Positions 12,033 through 24,330 are shown, counted from the first letter of the stretch. The stretch is 64,000 nt of DNA from Erigeron canadensis (GCF_010389155.1 NC_057762.1:35586055-35650054); one strand, 5' to 3'. The notes: generated from the letters alone by a model not told the origin. Program-made: numbers and translations.

Positions 12033-13590
12033 GGTGGATACTTCTGCAGTGGCTGGCTATTCACTGCTTCAAAAGCTGCCAATCCATTTTTTGTTTTACT
12101 GGATACAGAGGTCGCTCATCGCCTTGCTATTTCTGCTGCAGCTCGTGGATAGGTACCTAGAGAAAAGAGGCAAGATCAACCCATACTAGGACTTGATGTT
12201 TGGGGAAGGAGGTTTTCCAATCCAATTGGGTTGTCTGCTGGCTTTGATAAAAATACAATTCATTATCTTTCGGTTATCGGATGATTAGCATTGGAAGTGG
12301 CAATTCTGGTCCTTCTACTTAAGAATGGGTTGATTCAGGCTATGTTTTATCTCTGACAGGGATCAGGTAAAGTAAAAAGGGAAGGCTAAAAGGAAATATG
12401 TCAAATGGGACGAAATATCCACTAACTGTACTTTAATGCGCAAAACCTTTTAATAAATGTTTTCCAGGATATATACTACTATCTCTGTAATCATATTTGA
12501 CACCGTAATTAACTACAAATAAGTTGACAAAAAGCATTACAGGTTAAACCAACTTGGTTTTAGTTATACCCAAAGATTACCCATATTGAGCCTTTAAACC
12601 AACCATCTCATTTACCTCCATTTAACAGGCTTCCTGGTACTATTTTCTTTGTATGTAATGCATATATATATTTGGCGAGAAGTTGCAGGACTAGTGCCTC
12701 TTTTGTTTGTGGTTTTCCTATGCTTGACTGTTACCTATGGCTGAAACATGTTATAATTAGTGGCTCTATTGTTTTAAGGAGTTCCAAGGCCCCTTGGTGA
12801 AATTTAACTTTGATTTATATGGTTGTAGATATTCATTTTAACTGATGAAGTAAGTAACATTTAGTTAAATATACATGTTAGACGGGAAACACATAATTAA
12901 AGAAGAATATGCTGCTTAAAAGATAGCTGAATATCTATAAAGAAATAGGTGTTATTAAGTTCCATAAGGATAATGACTCTTACAGTTTTTGTTTTAATAA
13001 TACTACAGATTTAAACCATGCATAATTATGGATCCTCACAGTTCTGTTTTCTGTTTCTTGTAGATTATATCAAACACTACCATTTCAAGGCCAGAGGTAG
13101 TGCAGGGAAATCCTGTATCACAGGAAAGTGGTGGACTGAGTGGGAAGCCTCTTTTCAGTTTGTCAAATAACATCCTAAGTGACATTTATATTCTAACAAA
13201 GCTACATCAATCTTTATATTGAATGTTCACCATTTATTTTTTTTTGACAAACTATATTGGGTGTATGGGCTATCTGCATTTAAAAATTTATCCATCTCTC
13301 ATACTAGCGTATATATCTATATTCTTTAACAATTCAATTGTATTTGATTTTTTTCAGGGAAAGATCCCTTTGGTTGGCTGTGGAGGTGTGAGCAGGATTG
13401 TGTCTGAATTGCATATCAATTTTCAATAAGTTCTAGCTCTTATTATGACATTACATGATAAATTTTTTACCAAATGTGTACTTGATTAAGTGGTGAGGAT
13501 GCTTACAAAAAGATAAGAGCAGGGGCAACTCTTGTTCAGATATATTCAGCATTTGCTTATGGTGGTCCAGCCCTTATACCTCGGATAAAG
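12033..13590 (+). pseudogene. Dihydroorotate dehydrogenase (class 2, PYRD) unprocessed pseudogene
   Basis: Four exon remnants match plant mitochondrial dihydroorotate dehydrogenase, the FMN enzyme that oxidises dihydroorotate to orotate in pyrimidine synthesis. 12033-12256 encodes SGWLFTASKAANPFF, HRLAISAAARG, then TAG (12150-12152) where Trp is expected, then FSNPIGLSAGFDKN. 13064-13201 encodes ISNTTISRPE through SGGLSGKPLFSLS without a stop. 13358-13394 encodes GKIPLVGCGGVS. 13491-13590 encodes [16 protein letters not shown] and [12 protein letters not shown], part of the FMN phosphate site. The central exons with the catalytic serine loop are missing. The donor after 13201 and that after 13394 have lost GT. 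Introns remain, so it is a decayed or partial duplicate and cannot encode an active enzyme. Confidence 0.9.
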
Positions 13591-13599
13591 GTATGATTT

Positions 13600-15159
13600 T
13601 GAGTGTTTTCTCGTTCATATGCTGCACTAAGTATTGTGACAAATCATTAGTCAAGGTATTTACCTTCTGATTTCATTACTTATGTAGTTATGTGCATGTG
13701 GTTACATTAATTTTCTCCGAAATAAAATGCGCTCAAGCTGTTTACTTATAACTTGTGGGTTACTTTATGATTAATTGACCATAGTTATGTACCTGTTGCT
13801 CAAGTTTGGATTTCTTATGAGAATGAATTAAAACCATACGATTTCTTAAGGATGCTGCTCTCGAGTTTTTGAGAGTAAGTTATCTCCGAGTATTTATTGA
13901 AGGATCCTACCTGCTGCTATATATTCAGATTACGTGGTTTCATCTAGCTGACTTTTGTTAACTTACAGAATTAAATCTTTCATATAATCTTTCGTAATTA
14001 CAAAACTGCTTGTATAATCTTTCAGGTTTGAAGCGACTACGTACTATGGTTAGATATGTTTTTACTCTTTCATATATGTACTTTACCAAGTGTTTTGTTC
14101 CTAGTTAAGTTTTTCTATCTTGTTTGTAACTCGATATGGTGTCAGGATTTTATAGATGCTAGACATGAAGTTGAGAAGTTGCACTTGCTTGTGATGCTCG
14201 AAAGGTCATGCTCAAGAAACGGATATGCTTAAGTAATGTTTTTTTTTTTAGCAACAATTCTTGTAATTAATTGTTTGTTGTAATGAGTTGGTTATGAGTA
14301 TAAAAACTCCTATCTATGTAGAAAATCTTTAAGGTTTTGTTCTATTTAATATCAATGGTTGGTTAGAATAACATCTATTATTTGAATTGTGTATCTTTTA
14401 TATAATATGAGTATAATATTTCCTGTTATAAAGCAATGGATAGTAGCATTTAGCTATACCATTGTTTAAAAGTAGTGACAAAAGTAGCAACATAAACCAG
14501 TGACGGCTCAAATTTAGCTACACAGTTAGCGACGTAAATAGCATCAAGTCCAAAAATAGCAACAAGATGAATAACATAGTTAAGTATGACACAAAAAAAA
14601 TTTATGTATTAATTATATACATTGATACGTTAAGACACCTTACAAAAGACAACTCGAAAAATAAGGTATCTAGTGTCGTTAATTTCTTCATACTTGTTAC
14701 AAGTTCCAACTATAGTCGGTTAAATTTTGAGTGTTTGATGAAAAAGGGGACCAAAAGTGACCGCAAGTCATTTTGAGAACCTACTACCATCTATTCTCCT
14801 TACGGTGATTAACATATTTCATTTACGTACATAAATCTGAAGAAAAAAAATGGACTATGAATCCATATACAAATGAAATTGAACTGTTTGCTTTCTTTTC
14901 TTTTCGCTACCTATTATTTTTCTTAATAGACTAATAGTCTATTATAGCAAACACATAAATCATTTCAAGAAACTCACGATTGCAACTTTTAATAATTTAT
15001 AATAAGATTATTGTCCTTATTCAATTAATTGTTTGAATTATATATCTTGAGAAAACATACTTTCCCCACCATTTCAAAGAATAGTTTAAATACGCTTTTG
15101 TATTAAATCTACCAAAACCCACCGTTTCCTAGGGTCGCTCCTCATCATTGTTAATTTGT

Positions 15160-15160
<1 letters not shown>
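13600..15160. other. Intergenic, no gene recognised
   Basis: Sequence up to about 14240 could hold further degraded exons of the preceding gene, but I could not match them. Near 14450-14570 there are spaced copies of TAGC-rich words (TAGCAAC, TAGCGAC, TAGCATC), resembling the subterminal repeats of DNA transposons. Confidence 0.4.

Positions 15161-15212
<52 letters not shown>
15161..15212. repeat. (AAT)n microsatellite
   Basis: About 17 uninterrupted copies of a 3-bp ATA/TAA unit. Confidence 0.98.
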
Positions 15213-15215
<3 letters not shown>

Positions 15216-16727
15216 CAAATCTTTATTTATTATACCCAGTTGAGGACTCAAGAGTGAGTAGAGGTTGATTTTTTTTATACGTATTGGCATCTGTGATCTG
15301 TATTTTTTTATACAATGAATTTATTAAGTTTAATTAAACCAAATGCATTTTTTGTTATGTATAATAACTTATTTTGAAAGATTCATCATACTAACCCAAT
15401 GCAAAATTATATCATCAATTACAGTAGGATGTGTGGTTTTGTGTAATTGTAAGCTTTAAAAAAGTTAAAAATTTCTTTTATTATTAATATTATTTATTAA
15501 AAAAAATTAATAGTTAATTTGTCAATATGTATCTTCTCTTCAATCTTTATCGTTAAACTATCCACAACAAGAGTATCATAGGTGATTTGTGATGAGATAG
15601 ATGATGTTTGTAAAAAGAATATTTTTGTGGGTGATGAGGTGTAGAGTATCCATCATTGGGTGTTTGTGGAGAAAGATGGTAAAGTGTGGAGATAGATGAC
15701 AAAAAATTGGATAAATGATGAATTGGTTTGATAAAATATACTTTGGTTGTTAGCATAAAAAATGAATATATTATTATTGGGGTAAAAAATGTTTGGGAAA
15801 ATGATGGATAAAACTGATGTGTACATCCTTAATATGCCCTATTTATATGAGAACCCGAGTTTCTCAAATTCAGACAATGAAAAACCCACAATGAGTTTCT
15901 CAAACTCGGAACTACAACTTTTGCAAATGATTTTCAGTTACGGGGTTTTGCAAAACCTTTTGTGAAAATCCCTACCAGCTTTACAACATAATTTTCTTAT
16001 GCGACATCAATAGCATCAGCAAGTCAGCAACTTTAGTTTTATGTCAGCTTGTGATGTACGAAACTATAACTATAATAGTCTTTTGCAATGTATCATTATC
16101 ATATAAATAGGACAATATCCTATGTTGCAATAGTGTATGTATTCAAATCTTCTCATCTCTATTTTTCTTTTAAAACAATTGTCAACTAGAATTTTCCTAT
16201 AATATCCAAAAGCGAAGGCCTTTCCGAACCATTATGTTGAATAAAGAAAAGGGTAAGGGGGAACTTTAACCCCAGTATCACAATTGACTACCAATCGATC
16301 ATAGAAAACTATTTAATGCCCCCCATACATACCATAAATGGTTTGATCCTACTTAGATTGGAACTCTCGCCTCCAAAGTAAAACCTGGTGACTTAATTTG
16401 CTAACCTAGTATCATTGTCTTCGTGTATACTTCCTAACATGCTACGGAGTACTTGTTACCGACGTACTAAAAATATGTGGTGCCTTGATAAAGATAATAA
16501 GATTTACTCGTATAGTCGTATATAATGAAGAGCCAACTAGCCGTTAGTTTGGTCAAAGAGCTGTTGGCTCAAATATAAAGTGGGAAAATGTGTTCTAAAT
16601 AGATCGTGGAGGGGTTTTTTCTCGGTATCTTTTAACGGGTCGGTGCGCCAGCGACTTGCCGGAGAAACGACAACGACCAAGGGCGAAAGAATACCTCACA
16701 ACCTTTAGTCTAGGGACGTAAAAGTTA
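15213..16727. other. Intergenic, no gene seen
   Basis: AT-rich. A possible decayed tRNA-derived SINE lies near 16345-16405 (weak B-box-like GAGAGTTCCAATC on the minus strand). A GC-rich patch at 16630-16690 carries one copy of the dispersed GCG/TTGC(G) motif described under findings. Confidence 0.4.
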
Positions 16728-16945
16728 AGGACGAGTTTGGTTGTGAAAATGCTTTTTAGGTTTTTCTATATAAATTTTTATTAAAAGATATCCTTAAATT
16801 TTTTTTTTAAAGATGAATAACAATGTTTTTGTTTTCTTGAAAAGTTATGCTTGGAAACTTATGATTATAACGCATATTCTGTTTTCATGTTTAACTGAAA
16901 GATAAAAGTAGAAAACAACCGTTGTTTTCAACATCTAAACGCTCC
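16728..16945. mobile_element. Harbinger/Tourist-like MITE, copy 1
   Basis: A 218-bp element flanked by TTA on both sides (16725-16727 and 16946-16948). Ends are imperfect inverted repeats (AGGACGAGTTTGGTTGTGAAAA versus the complement of TTTTCAACATCTAAACGCTCC). The interior word GTTTTCTTGAAAA and the tail TTTTCATGTT recur in the larger element at 34453-34798, so both belong to one family. Confidence 0.6.
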
Positions 16946-16949
16946 TTAG

Positions 16950-17790
16950 GTGTGTAGAAATCGTTTAAATTACCTGATATGACTTACCATGAGAAAATAA
17001 CATGACCAATTGTATAACCGCCGATATAACATGACCATATATATAAAGCCTATTTGTGTGTTTCAAGGGTGAATACAAACAAAACTTAATCAACAGATGA
17101 TTAATATAATCTTACATGGAAAAGTGTTAGATTAAATTCTAATAACTTTCATGATCCCGACACAACTAAAGAGTTACAATTATAATGATAATGAAACATA
17201 AATCATGCACATGCTATTATATAATAGATTAATAGATTCAATCACCTTGGATTATACCTTTGGAATTAAGGAACAATCTTTACAAAAAAATGTTAAAAGG
17301 CGACTGTCTATTTTATAGATTAGATTCATGTACACATTCCATCTTATGATCATTTATTCATTATATGCCCAAAACATGACAATTGAAAAGACAATTTTCT
17401 TCCCAAAATACAAAAATCTTTTTACGACACAAACAACCAACAAAAGATACCCAGTGCTCAATCATCATCATTATTTTTAACAATTTTAGCCTATTCTCAC
17501 TCACACCAACATTTTTTAACTTATTTTTCAAATTTTTCTATGTTTTTTTTAATATGGACAAAAAGACATAGAGCCCCCTCCCTTTTCATTGCTCTGTCAA
17601 TCAATCTCATTAATCTCTTGTTTTCTTTCTACTGAATAAAAGGGTCAAGCCGTCTAGTACCATTTGTCTCTATTACTCTACTGGAGTACTGGTCCCACGA
17701 TTATAATTTCTTTCCAGCTTTTGAGATTTTAATATTATTAAGCGTATAAAATGTAACAATGTAAAACAATAAGGACTGAAAATATAAATG
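16950..17790. other. 3' flank of the WAV3-like gene
   Basis: AT-rich sequence downstream of the minus-strand gene. No ORF is supported; the small frame at 17383-17571 is low-complexity. The 3' UTR and poly(A) site should lie in the part nearest 17790, but no signal is decisive. Confidence 0.4.
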
Positions 17791-17794
17791 TTTA

Positions 17795-19968
17795 TTAAAA
17801 TCTAGCATCCTCAAAGCCGTGCAAGTCGCTTACTCTATTCAAAGACTTTCTCATGATAGCAACTTTCGCTAGCTTCTCGGCCACTCTCCAAGCCGATGTC
17901 GGCGTTAACGGCTCGCCCTTGTCATCAACATAAGCCGCCGCCACAGCCGTCTCAACCCTCGCTTGACGTCTACGTTGCAACTCATTCAGCTCGGCTTCAA
18001 TGCTAACAACAAATTCACTACAAGTCGAGCTTGTTTGATGCAAGATCGCACGAGCCGAGATAAGCATATGGTACGCCCCAATCAAGTCGTTTCGAGCAGT
18101 CAATCGGCGAGACTCGGCTAATGCTCGAGTCGTAATGAAAAGATTTCTCAACCGTTGGATAGTAACAGAGGATGATCTAACGGTGTGTACACGTGGCACC
18201 ACCAATGCGTACTCTTTACAATTAATTACCTCTTGTGTTACTGATTCCCTGTAACTGCAACATACGGATAGCACTGTGGGCGTGTGGGCCCCTACCGCCG
18301 AAAAAGGTACTTTTAATTCAACCAACAATTCTCTCTCTTCATTCATACACATCTCTCCAACCCGAACCGTACCCGATCCGAGATAAACTGATCTAGGAGA
18401 ATACCCATACACACCAGCAATTTCAGCATGACCCGACCCGGAAACAAAACCTAGCTTTACTTGCAAATCATGAACCGGCACGTGTAACAAACTGGTAACT
18501 GATCTCCCAAGAGAGTGGTCTTCAGTTTCGGCGATGTTAACCGTGTGTACGGCTATATCAAGGTGCGCGTGAGAGTAGCGCGTGGATGCCACCTGCACAG
18601 TCTGGCTAACAAAATCTGAAATAACAACAATACTAGCGACGGAATTTTTCTCCCGGCGATCTTCTAACACCTTTGCAGCTTTTTTCACAGCGTCTTGTGA
18701 ACTGGACGAACCTTCTAGAACCACCATCGCATCAACTATCCGACGCGCGGCGCGTTGGCCATTGCTTGACATTCTCTTCAAAGGCAATAACCGCTTTGAA
18801 TATGAAGAAAATGCAACAATTGATAAACGATCATTTGATGAAAGTGATGAAATAATCAATTTCATTATCCTTTTCATCTTCCTCAAATTTTCAATTGACG
18901 ATTTTTCACTCACATCAATCACCGCCACTAAATCAATCGGAGCTCTGTTTTGCGGCTTCTCCACCACCACCGCCGGAGGAATCAGTTTCAACACAACCGC
19001 GTACGTCTCGTTGTTCCGGTCAGAAGAAACCACCGCCACCTCCGGTAACAACCGTACGGCTATCTCTCTTCCATCAATTTCATTACAATTTTTATTATTA
19101 ATATTAATAATATTAGTATGAAATCCTTGAAATTGATGTTGATCATCATCATCACAGCTTTCATCTGATTCCGGAATCGGATTAAATCTAGCTTTCGGAA
19201 TGGATGACGAAATCAAAGGCTCATCATCATCATAAACTTTTAACAGAAATGAATTCTGTTTCCGCAATTTACTCTTCTTCTCAACATCATTTACAGCTGA
19301 TTCCTTAGCAGCAGCAGCAGCTGGTGGTGGTATTTCATGGCGGTTTACAGATAAGATAGGGATTTCTTTCCAAATAGAATTACAAATAGGACAGGCTAAG
19401 CTTCCTTTTTTCTTGACGTAATCAGCCACACATGGAAAATGGAAAACGTGTTCACATTCTGCAGTGTAAATCGCTACTCCTTTCCCTCTCTTCACACTTT
19501 GCAAACACAATCCACATCTCTTCTGTAAAATTCAATATCATTATTATTTCACAATTAACATCTTAAGTAAAATATATACTGACTGAAATATATATATATA
19601 TATATACTTACATTAGTAGTAGTGGATATACGAAGATTGGATTTAATGAGGGAGAAAGGAGAAGGGGATCTAGGTGAGGAAGGAGTAGATGACCACTGAA
19701 AGGGGCTATTATTGCTTGTTTTACAATTAAGCCTTGGACTAACAGGAACAGATGCTGATCTTTCCGGCAGTTTGTTGTTGATGTGACAGCTAAGGTTGTC
19801 AGTGGAATTAGATTTCGAGGGAAGCCGAGGTGTAGATGGATTAGAGCTAAAAAATGCAAATCTGGAACCACTAGATTTCGGGGTAATAGAACCACCACCA
19901 CCGGAATCATGGTGATCAGTTTCTTTAGGAATAGATGTACAAAAAGCTTTACGCCATCCAAACACCAT
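17795..19968 (-). CDS. E3 ubiquitin-protein ligase, WAV3/WAVH-type (RING-H2 plus VWA)
   Basis: Two coding exons: 19968-19612 (119 codons) and 19522-17795, joined in phase 0 across an 89-bp intron with GTAAGT donor and TTTTACAG acceptor; 694 residues, normal for the family. Residues 1-119 are a Ser/Pro-rich, probably disordered head. A RING-H2 finger spans about 122-166 (C122, C125, C142, H144, H147, C150, C163, C166; all ligands present), which recruits E2 enzymes. A VWA-like domain runs from about 316 to 440, then a long C-terminal region typical of Arabidopsis WAV3, WAVH1, WAVH2 and EDA40, ligases that influence root gravitropism and growth. The VWA metal site looks degenerate: DVSEK (322-326) in place of DxSxS, and no Thr in the second loop. 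The exon 1 ATG begins MVFGWRKAFC, typical of the family. The frame is intact and I judge the gene functional. Confidence 0.93.
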
Positions 19969-20170
19969 TTTATTCTTTTTGGAGTAATAGGATATGGTAC
20001 GTATTGGTTTCTGGTGAAGAAATTAATACAGTGAGATGTTAAAAGGTGAAGAAATGTATGTGAGGGTTGACAAAACACTAAAATGTTGAGAAGATATATG
20101 GAAGCCAGAATGTTAGAAAAGTAGTGCAACTAATAAATATAGGTATAGAGGGAGGGAGAGAGATTGGATT
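19969..20170 (-). promoter_or_regulatory. 5' UTR and proximal promoter of the WAV3-like gene
   Basis: Upstream of the ATG on the minus strand is a pyrimidine-rich leader. A TATA-like CTATATTTATTAG lies near 20143-20130 and a CT-rich tract (complement of GAGGGAGGGAGAGAGA) near 20148-20164. The transcription start is not determinable by eye. Confidence 0.35.
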
Positions 20171-21904
20171 CAAGTCGCCTCTGAGGGATCTTTTGTTTCT
20201 TGGGCAGAGTTTTTATTACGAGGTCAATATTATATACGTTTATTTATATTTATTTATATATTATTAGGGAGAAATCAAAACCCATAAATAAAATCAACAT
20301 GTTTAATAAAAAGTCAATTTGCAAGATAGGAGGTCTTATCTATCTTATATAAAATAGGATCTTAATCTCCTCTATGATGATTCTGGGTGTATTATCTATT
20401 TTCTGTAAAGATCGGTGGACATTAGTAGCAAGTGAATGAATGCTTTTCTTTAGTTCACTGAGGTCATCTAGTTTGATTAATAATGCATAGTTTATAAGTG
20501 GCATATAGTTTCATGACAATTGATATCAAAGAAAAGAAAATTGAGGATGTTTAATTGTATATGTTCAAACACATACATGTTTAATAAGAAGTTGAAACGT
20601 AACGAGAATATTGAACCACGAAAAAGTAATGGATATGATGGATAAGATTTTTTTAACAAAATGAATAGCATTATTCAAAGTGCTATACGTGGTTTATCAA
20701 TTATTGCAAGTATTCAAACTTTAATGCTTTAAGTAAATAGGTTGTAATGTCCCGATTGATATTTCTAATTTCACCAACTCGAAATTACTAAAGAAAGAAA
20801 CCTAATTAATAGAGCTTCCTTGTGATATGAAGTTACGGCAAAAATCACTAAATATATTTCTCAATAGTAACTTTTATTAATTAAAATAACATAATCCCAC
20901 ACCAACTAGACAGTCTAGCTAGTGGTTACAGGCTTGGGAATCTTAAATGAAGAAATTGTTACAATGCCGTTCCAAATTAAAATAAGAAAAGTTAATCCTT
21001 TTATATCATTACTTGCACAACCTTAATAAGATTTTAGCTCTAGAGTTTTGCGTGCCTTAATTTCGCTGCAAGAGACCAACTTATACGAGTGTCATTTTAA
21101 ATACGAAATTGTTAAAGCCAGACACTAAAATGTATAATGTGGGAACCACTCATTGGATAATATTACACTATAGTTAAATCTGCGCGAGTTGCTCTGCTTT
21201 TATAGAACTATAGAAGTGGAAAGATTGCCTAGGTGCTAGCGTAACATAGTTTACACTCATTATAACGGAGTAACGGTGATCTATTAGTAATGAACTAATG
21301 ATTTATGTGTCTCAATGTAAATGTTACAAATTCTATCATTGTCATAAATCTCCTAATGACCACCGAGGTTCAAGCTCATGACCAATTTGGGCTTGCACAG
21401 TGATTTCTCAATGTTAACATATTTCAAATTTTTCCAAATATAACTTTAAAAAATGAACTTTCATATATATATCATACATTATATATTATAAAAAAACATC
21501 ACTTGGTATTTAACTACTTTGCTTTTAACATACTCCATCAAAAACGTACAATGTTAAATTATAAATTTGACTGTTAAGTAATGTATGAATAATACTTAAT
21601 TATAAGAAAAGACCGTCACTAAGTAATGATATGTCAAATTATTGTCATATTAGGTGACTTTCAAAATGATTAAGAAAGTGACAACTTGTTATGGAGAATA
21701 GCAAGACCACTGAGATACCCACCATTATTTAATTTTGCTATTTAGTGAATTAATATAACCAGTACATAATTATGTTATACAAATGACAAATTATGTCATA
21801 TGGTATTCTATTATATATTATTATATAGATATAGATATAGATATTTATGTCTATATATTACTCTTTAATTTCACGTTACCGTTTCTATTTTGTGAACATT
21901 ATAA
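20171..21904. other. Intergenic, no gene seen
   Basis: AT-rich sequence upstream of the WAV3-like gene. A short TATAGA repeat is at 21823-21844. No coding region is supported. Confidence 0.5.
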
Positions 21905-21913
21905 AATCTATAT

Positions 21914-22102
21914 GGGGATGGGAATATAAGGTTGTCGGGTATCTAAGCTTAGGTGTGGAATACTCACATATTGTTTTTTTAATCCATAAAAATCATGGGG
22001 GCCCATGTATTTATTCATTAAACAAGATATAATAAAATATTAGTATGTGAGGGGTTCCACACCTAAGCTTAGGTACCGGACAGCCTTATATTCTCTTTTC
22101 CC
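21914..22102. mobile_element. MULE-type MITE, copy 1
   Basis: A 189-bp element with a perfect 9-bp target duplication AATCTATAT (21905-21913 and 22103-22111). Its terminal inverted repeats of about 60 bp contain GAATATAAGG and CTAAGCTTAGGTGTGGAA on one side and the complement on the other. A 9-bp duplication and long TIRs are characteristic of Mutator-like elements. A diverged second copy is at 37716-37919. Confidence 0.9.
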
Positions 22103-22111
22103 AATCTATAT

Positions 22112-23106
22112 ATAGTCAAGTAAATTTTAAAATGACTTCAGTTCAATAGAAACTAATTAAGCATTGAATTGAAATTTGTGATCTATGATATCGCATGTAA
22201 TTTTAATATGAAATAAGAATATAGAATTTTCAAAAACTTTATGTTAGATAATGTATATAGTAATAATCTAAAGCTAGGAAAAAGGAAAATCTCTTTTCTT
22301 TATTTAAATTTTGTGTGAGTCTTCAACGTTTAAACTGTTACGCTAAGAGGACCGGTATGGTCTCCCTTTAGACTATTTGAGTAGTTGTATGTGGACTTGT
22401 CATGTGCCTTTGAGAAAATATCATGAGTAATCTAAGCAAATTTAGTGAGAGTGATATCGCCTCCCATGAGCCATCTTTCAATCATTAATTTTCGACAAAT
22501 GACTTAGGATAATTGGTTGATATAATATTCAAATAAAAATATACAAAAGAAAGAGACAATGGAGAGAGAGGGGGAGAGGGAATAAGTAAGCCAGCTACTT
22601 ATAAAAACCGCCAAAAATACAAACGGCTTGACGGGGATTGTGTTTCCCACTGCTAGTCGACGATTAGTGGCAGAACCTCCGGGCTAGCAACCCCACTCTC
22701 TTCAGCCTTAATTTAACATAACAGACGACTTTAATAATAAGGGTAATATATTCGTATTAAACTTGAAAATATCTTATAGCATATTTTAATTATTTTATCA
22801 ATACCAAAAACGTTTGAAATTCACATGCAATTGGATTGTATCGTAAATCACATAAGGTGATATTTATAGGACATGACTTTTTATAAAGAGAAATGATATT
22901 AGTATACTTTTTTCAATTAATTTATCATTAAGTATAATATATATAACAGAATGTACAAGTCAGTAATGCAGTGTTGTGGTAATAATATTAAAACAAATGG
23001 TACGATTATCACTTCCCTTTTATAAATGTATACAACTATGCATTTATGAACATGTAAATTTTCTTATATATAGAGCGTTTTCCTAATGATGTAACAATAA
23101 TCAAAA
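22112..23106. other. Intergenic, no gene seen
   Basis: AT-rich, with a purine-rich GAGAGAGGGGGAGAGGG tract near 22562-22580 and a moderately GC-rich patch at 22600-22715 (GGCTTGACGGGGATTGTG) that looks like a fragment of an unidentified dispersed repeat. Confidence 0.4.
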
Positions 23107-23412
23107 CACTATTAGAAAACTGGGCTTTACCGACGGTCAAATCCGTCGGTAATCCGTTAACTGCTATCACCGACGGATTAACGACGAAAAAAATCCGTAG
23201 GTAAAAACCGCGTAGGTAATAATTTCCAACGAATTACCTACGTAGTTTTTCCGTCGTTGAAACCGTCGCAAATCCATCGATAAATCTGTCGTAAACTGAC
23301 TCATAGTTGTAAAACAACGTTGCGACGGTATATCTGTTAGTAAATCCGTCAGAAATTGCGACGGATATTTTCGTCGGTAATTTGGTCGGTAAAGCCCAGC
23401 TTTTTAGTAGTG
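23107..23412. mobile_element. CACTA-type non-autonomous element
   Basis: 306 bp, starting CACTATTAGAAAACTGGGC and ending with the complement of CACTACTAAAAAGCTGGGC. It is flanked by AAA on both sides, the 3-bp target duplication of CACTA transposons. The interior is filled with short direct and inverted copies of CCGTCGGTAA and CCGTCG, the subterminal repeats that bind the transposase in this superfamily. It has no transposase and must move in trans. The 64-codon frame inside is spurious. Confidence 0.9.
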
Positions 23413-23419
23413 AAAAGTG

Positions 23420-24330
23420 CACCTTCATGAATTACCACAAATCTAATCATACGTATATTATGTCATGGTGTTTAAAATGCACATCGAGATTATATGCATA
23501 TGTTGGTATGTTTCAAAAGGAAAAAAAAAAAGTATTATAGAAATATATCACATAACACTGATTCTAATGATGTAATATATTTAATTTCATTAAAATGAAT
23601 TTGATACATTTCTTCTTTATTATTATTATTTTTTAACGAGGGTTGGTGCTGCGCGTTGCGGCGGTTAAACGATGATGATAATACAAAACAGTGGGGGAAG
23701 AATTAATATGCATGTGTGTAAATAGAAAGGAGAGAAAGAAGTTACTGTGTGTTACATCATGGTATGATGTTTGTCTGATTGTGTTTAGAGATATAAAATT
23801 AGAGGTAATGTGTGAATTAAAGGGCAATATGGGGATATTAAAAAAAATGCTTAAATTATTTAAAATAGAATTTCAATATATTTTATAAGGGTTTATAAAT
23901 ATTATCATTACTATTCAAAGGATTTCACGTTTATTTATTCAAATAATTTTTTCTTCAATTAAAGCTTTCATATCTTTACTAGTATTAAAAATTTTAATTA
24001 ATCATCATGACTTGAAGCGGGTTCAAAAGATCAACTTTCTGAGGTTTAGACTATCTTTTACTATACTATATACTATTATTATTACTATTTACTATATATG
24101 TATTACCCGAAAATAGATTCATAAAAAGGAGTGGATAGCTAGGAACACTAAAGTACACAAAGGATTCGTAATAGAAATATTGTAAGTGTATTTTTTTGAA
24201 TAAAAAGAATTCTAAGTGGGGCTTTAAATTCGTAGAAATAATTAAAGAGTACTTCCCATGAGTCTGATCCAGAGTATACTTCCATTCACTGATTAAGTAA
24301 ACAACTATCAAGAACGAAGTAATTCTTTAA
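23420..24330. other. Intergenic, no gene seen
   Basis: AT-rich. Position 23634-23680 holds a copy of the dispersed motif GCTGCGCGTTGCGGCGG. Small frames on both strands at 23633-23888 lack any gene support. Confidence 0.4.

Noticed and set aside
11949..12189. Two overlapping plus-strand frames
   Set aside because: One is the DHODH remnant up to its premature stop and the other is its out-of-frame shadow; neither is an independent gene.
15161..15212. Array of regular repeats considered as CRISPR-like
   Set aside because: Simple trinucleotide microsatellite with no spacers; CRISPR is not expected in a plant nucleus.
16345..16405. Second SINE candidate
   Set aside because: Only a weak B-box-like word and a dubious A box; no tail or duplication.
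18582..19121. 179-codon plus-strand frame opposite the WAV3-like gene
   Set aside because: Antisense shadow of a conserved coding exon.
19608..20129. 173-codon minus-strand frame overlapping WAV3 exon 1
   Set aside because: Out of frame with exon 1; hydrophobic and without family features. The exon 1 frame splices cleanly to the RING exon.
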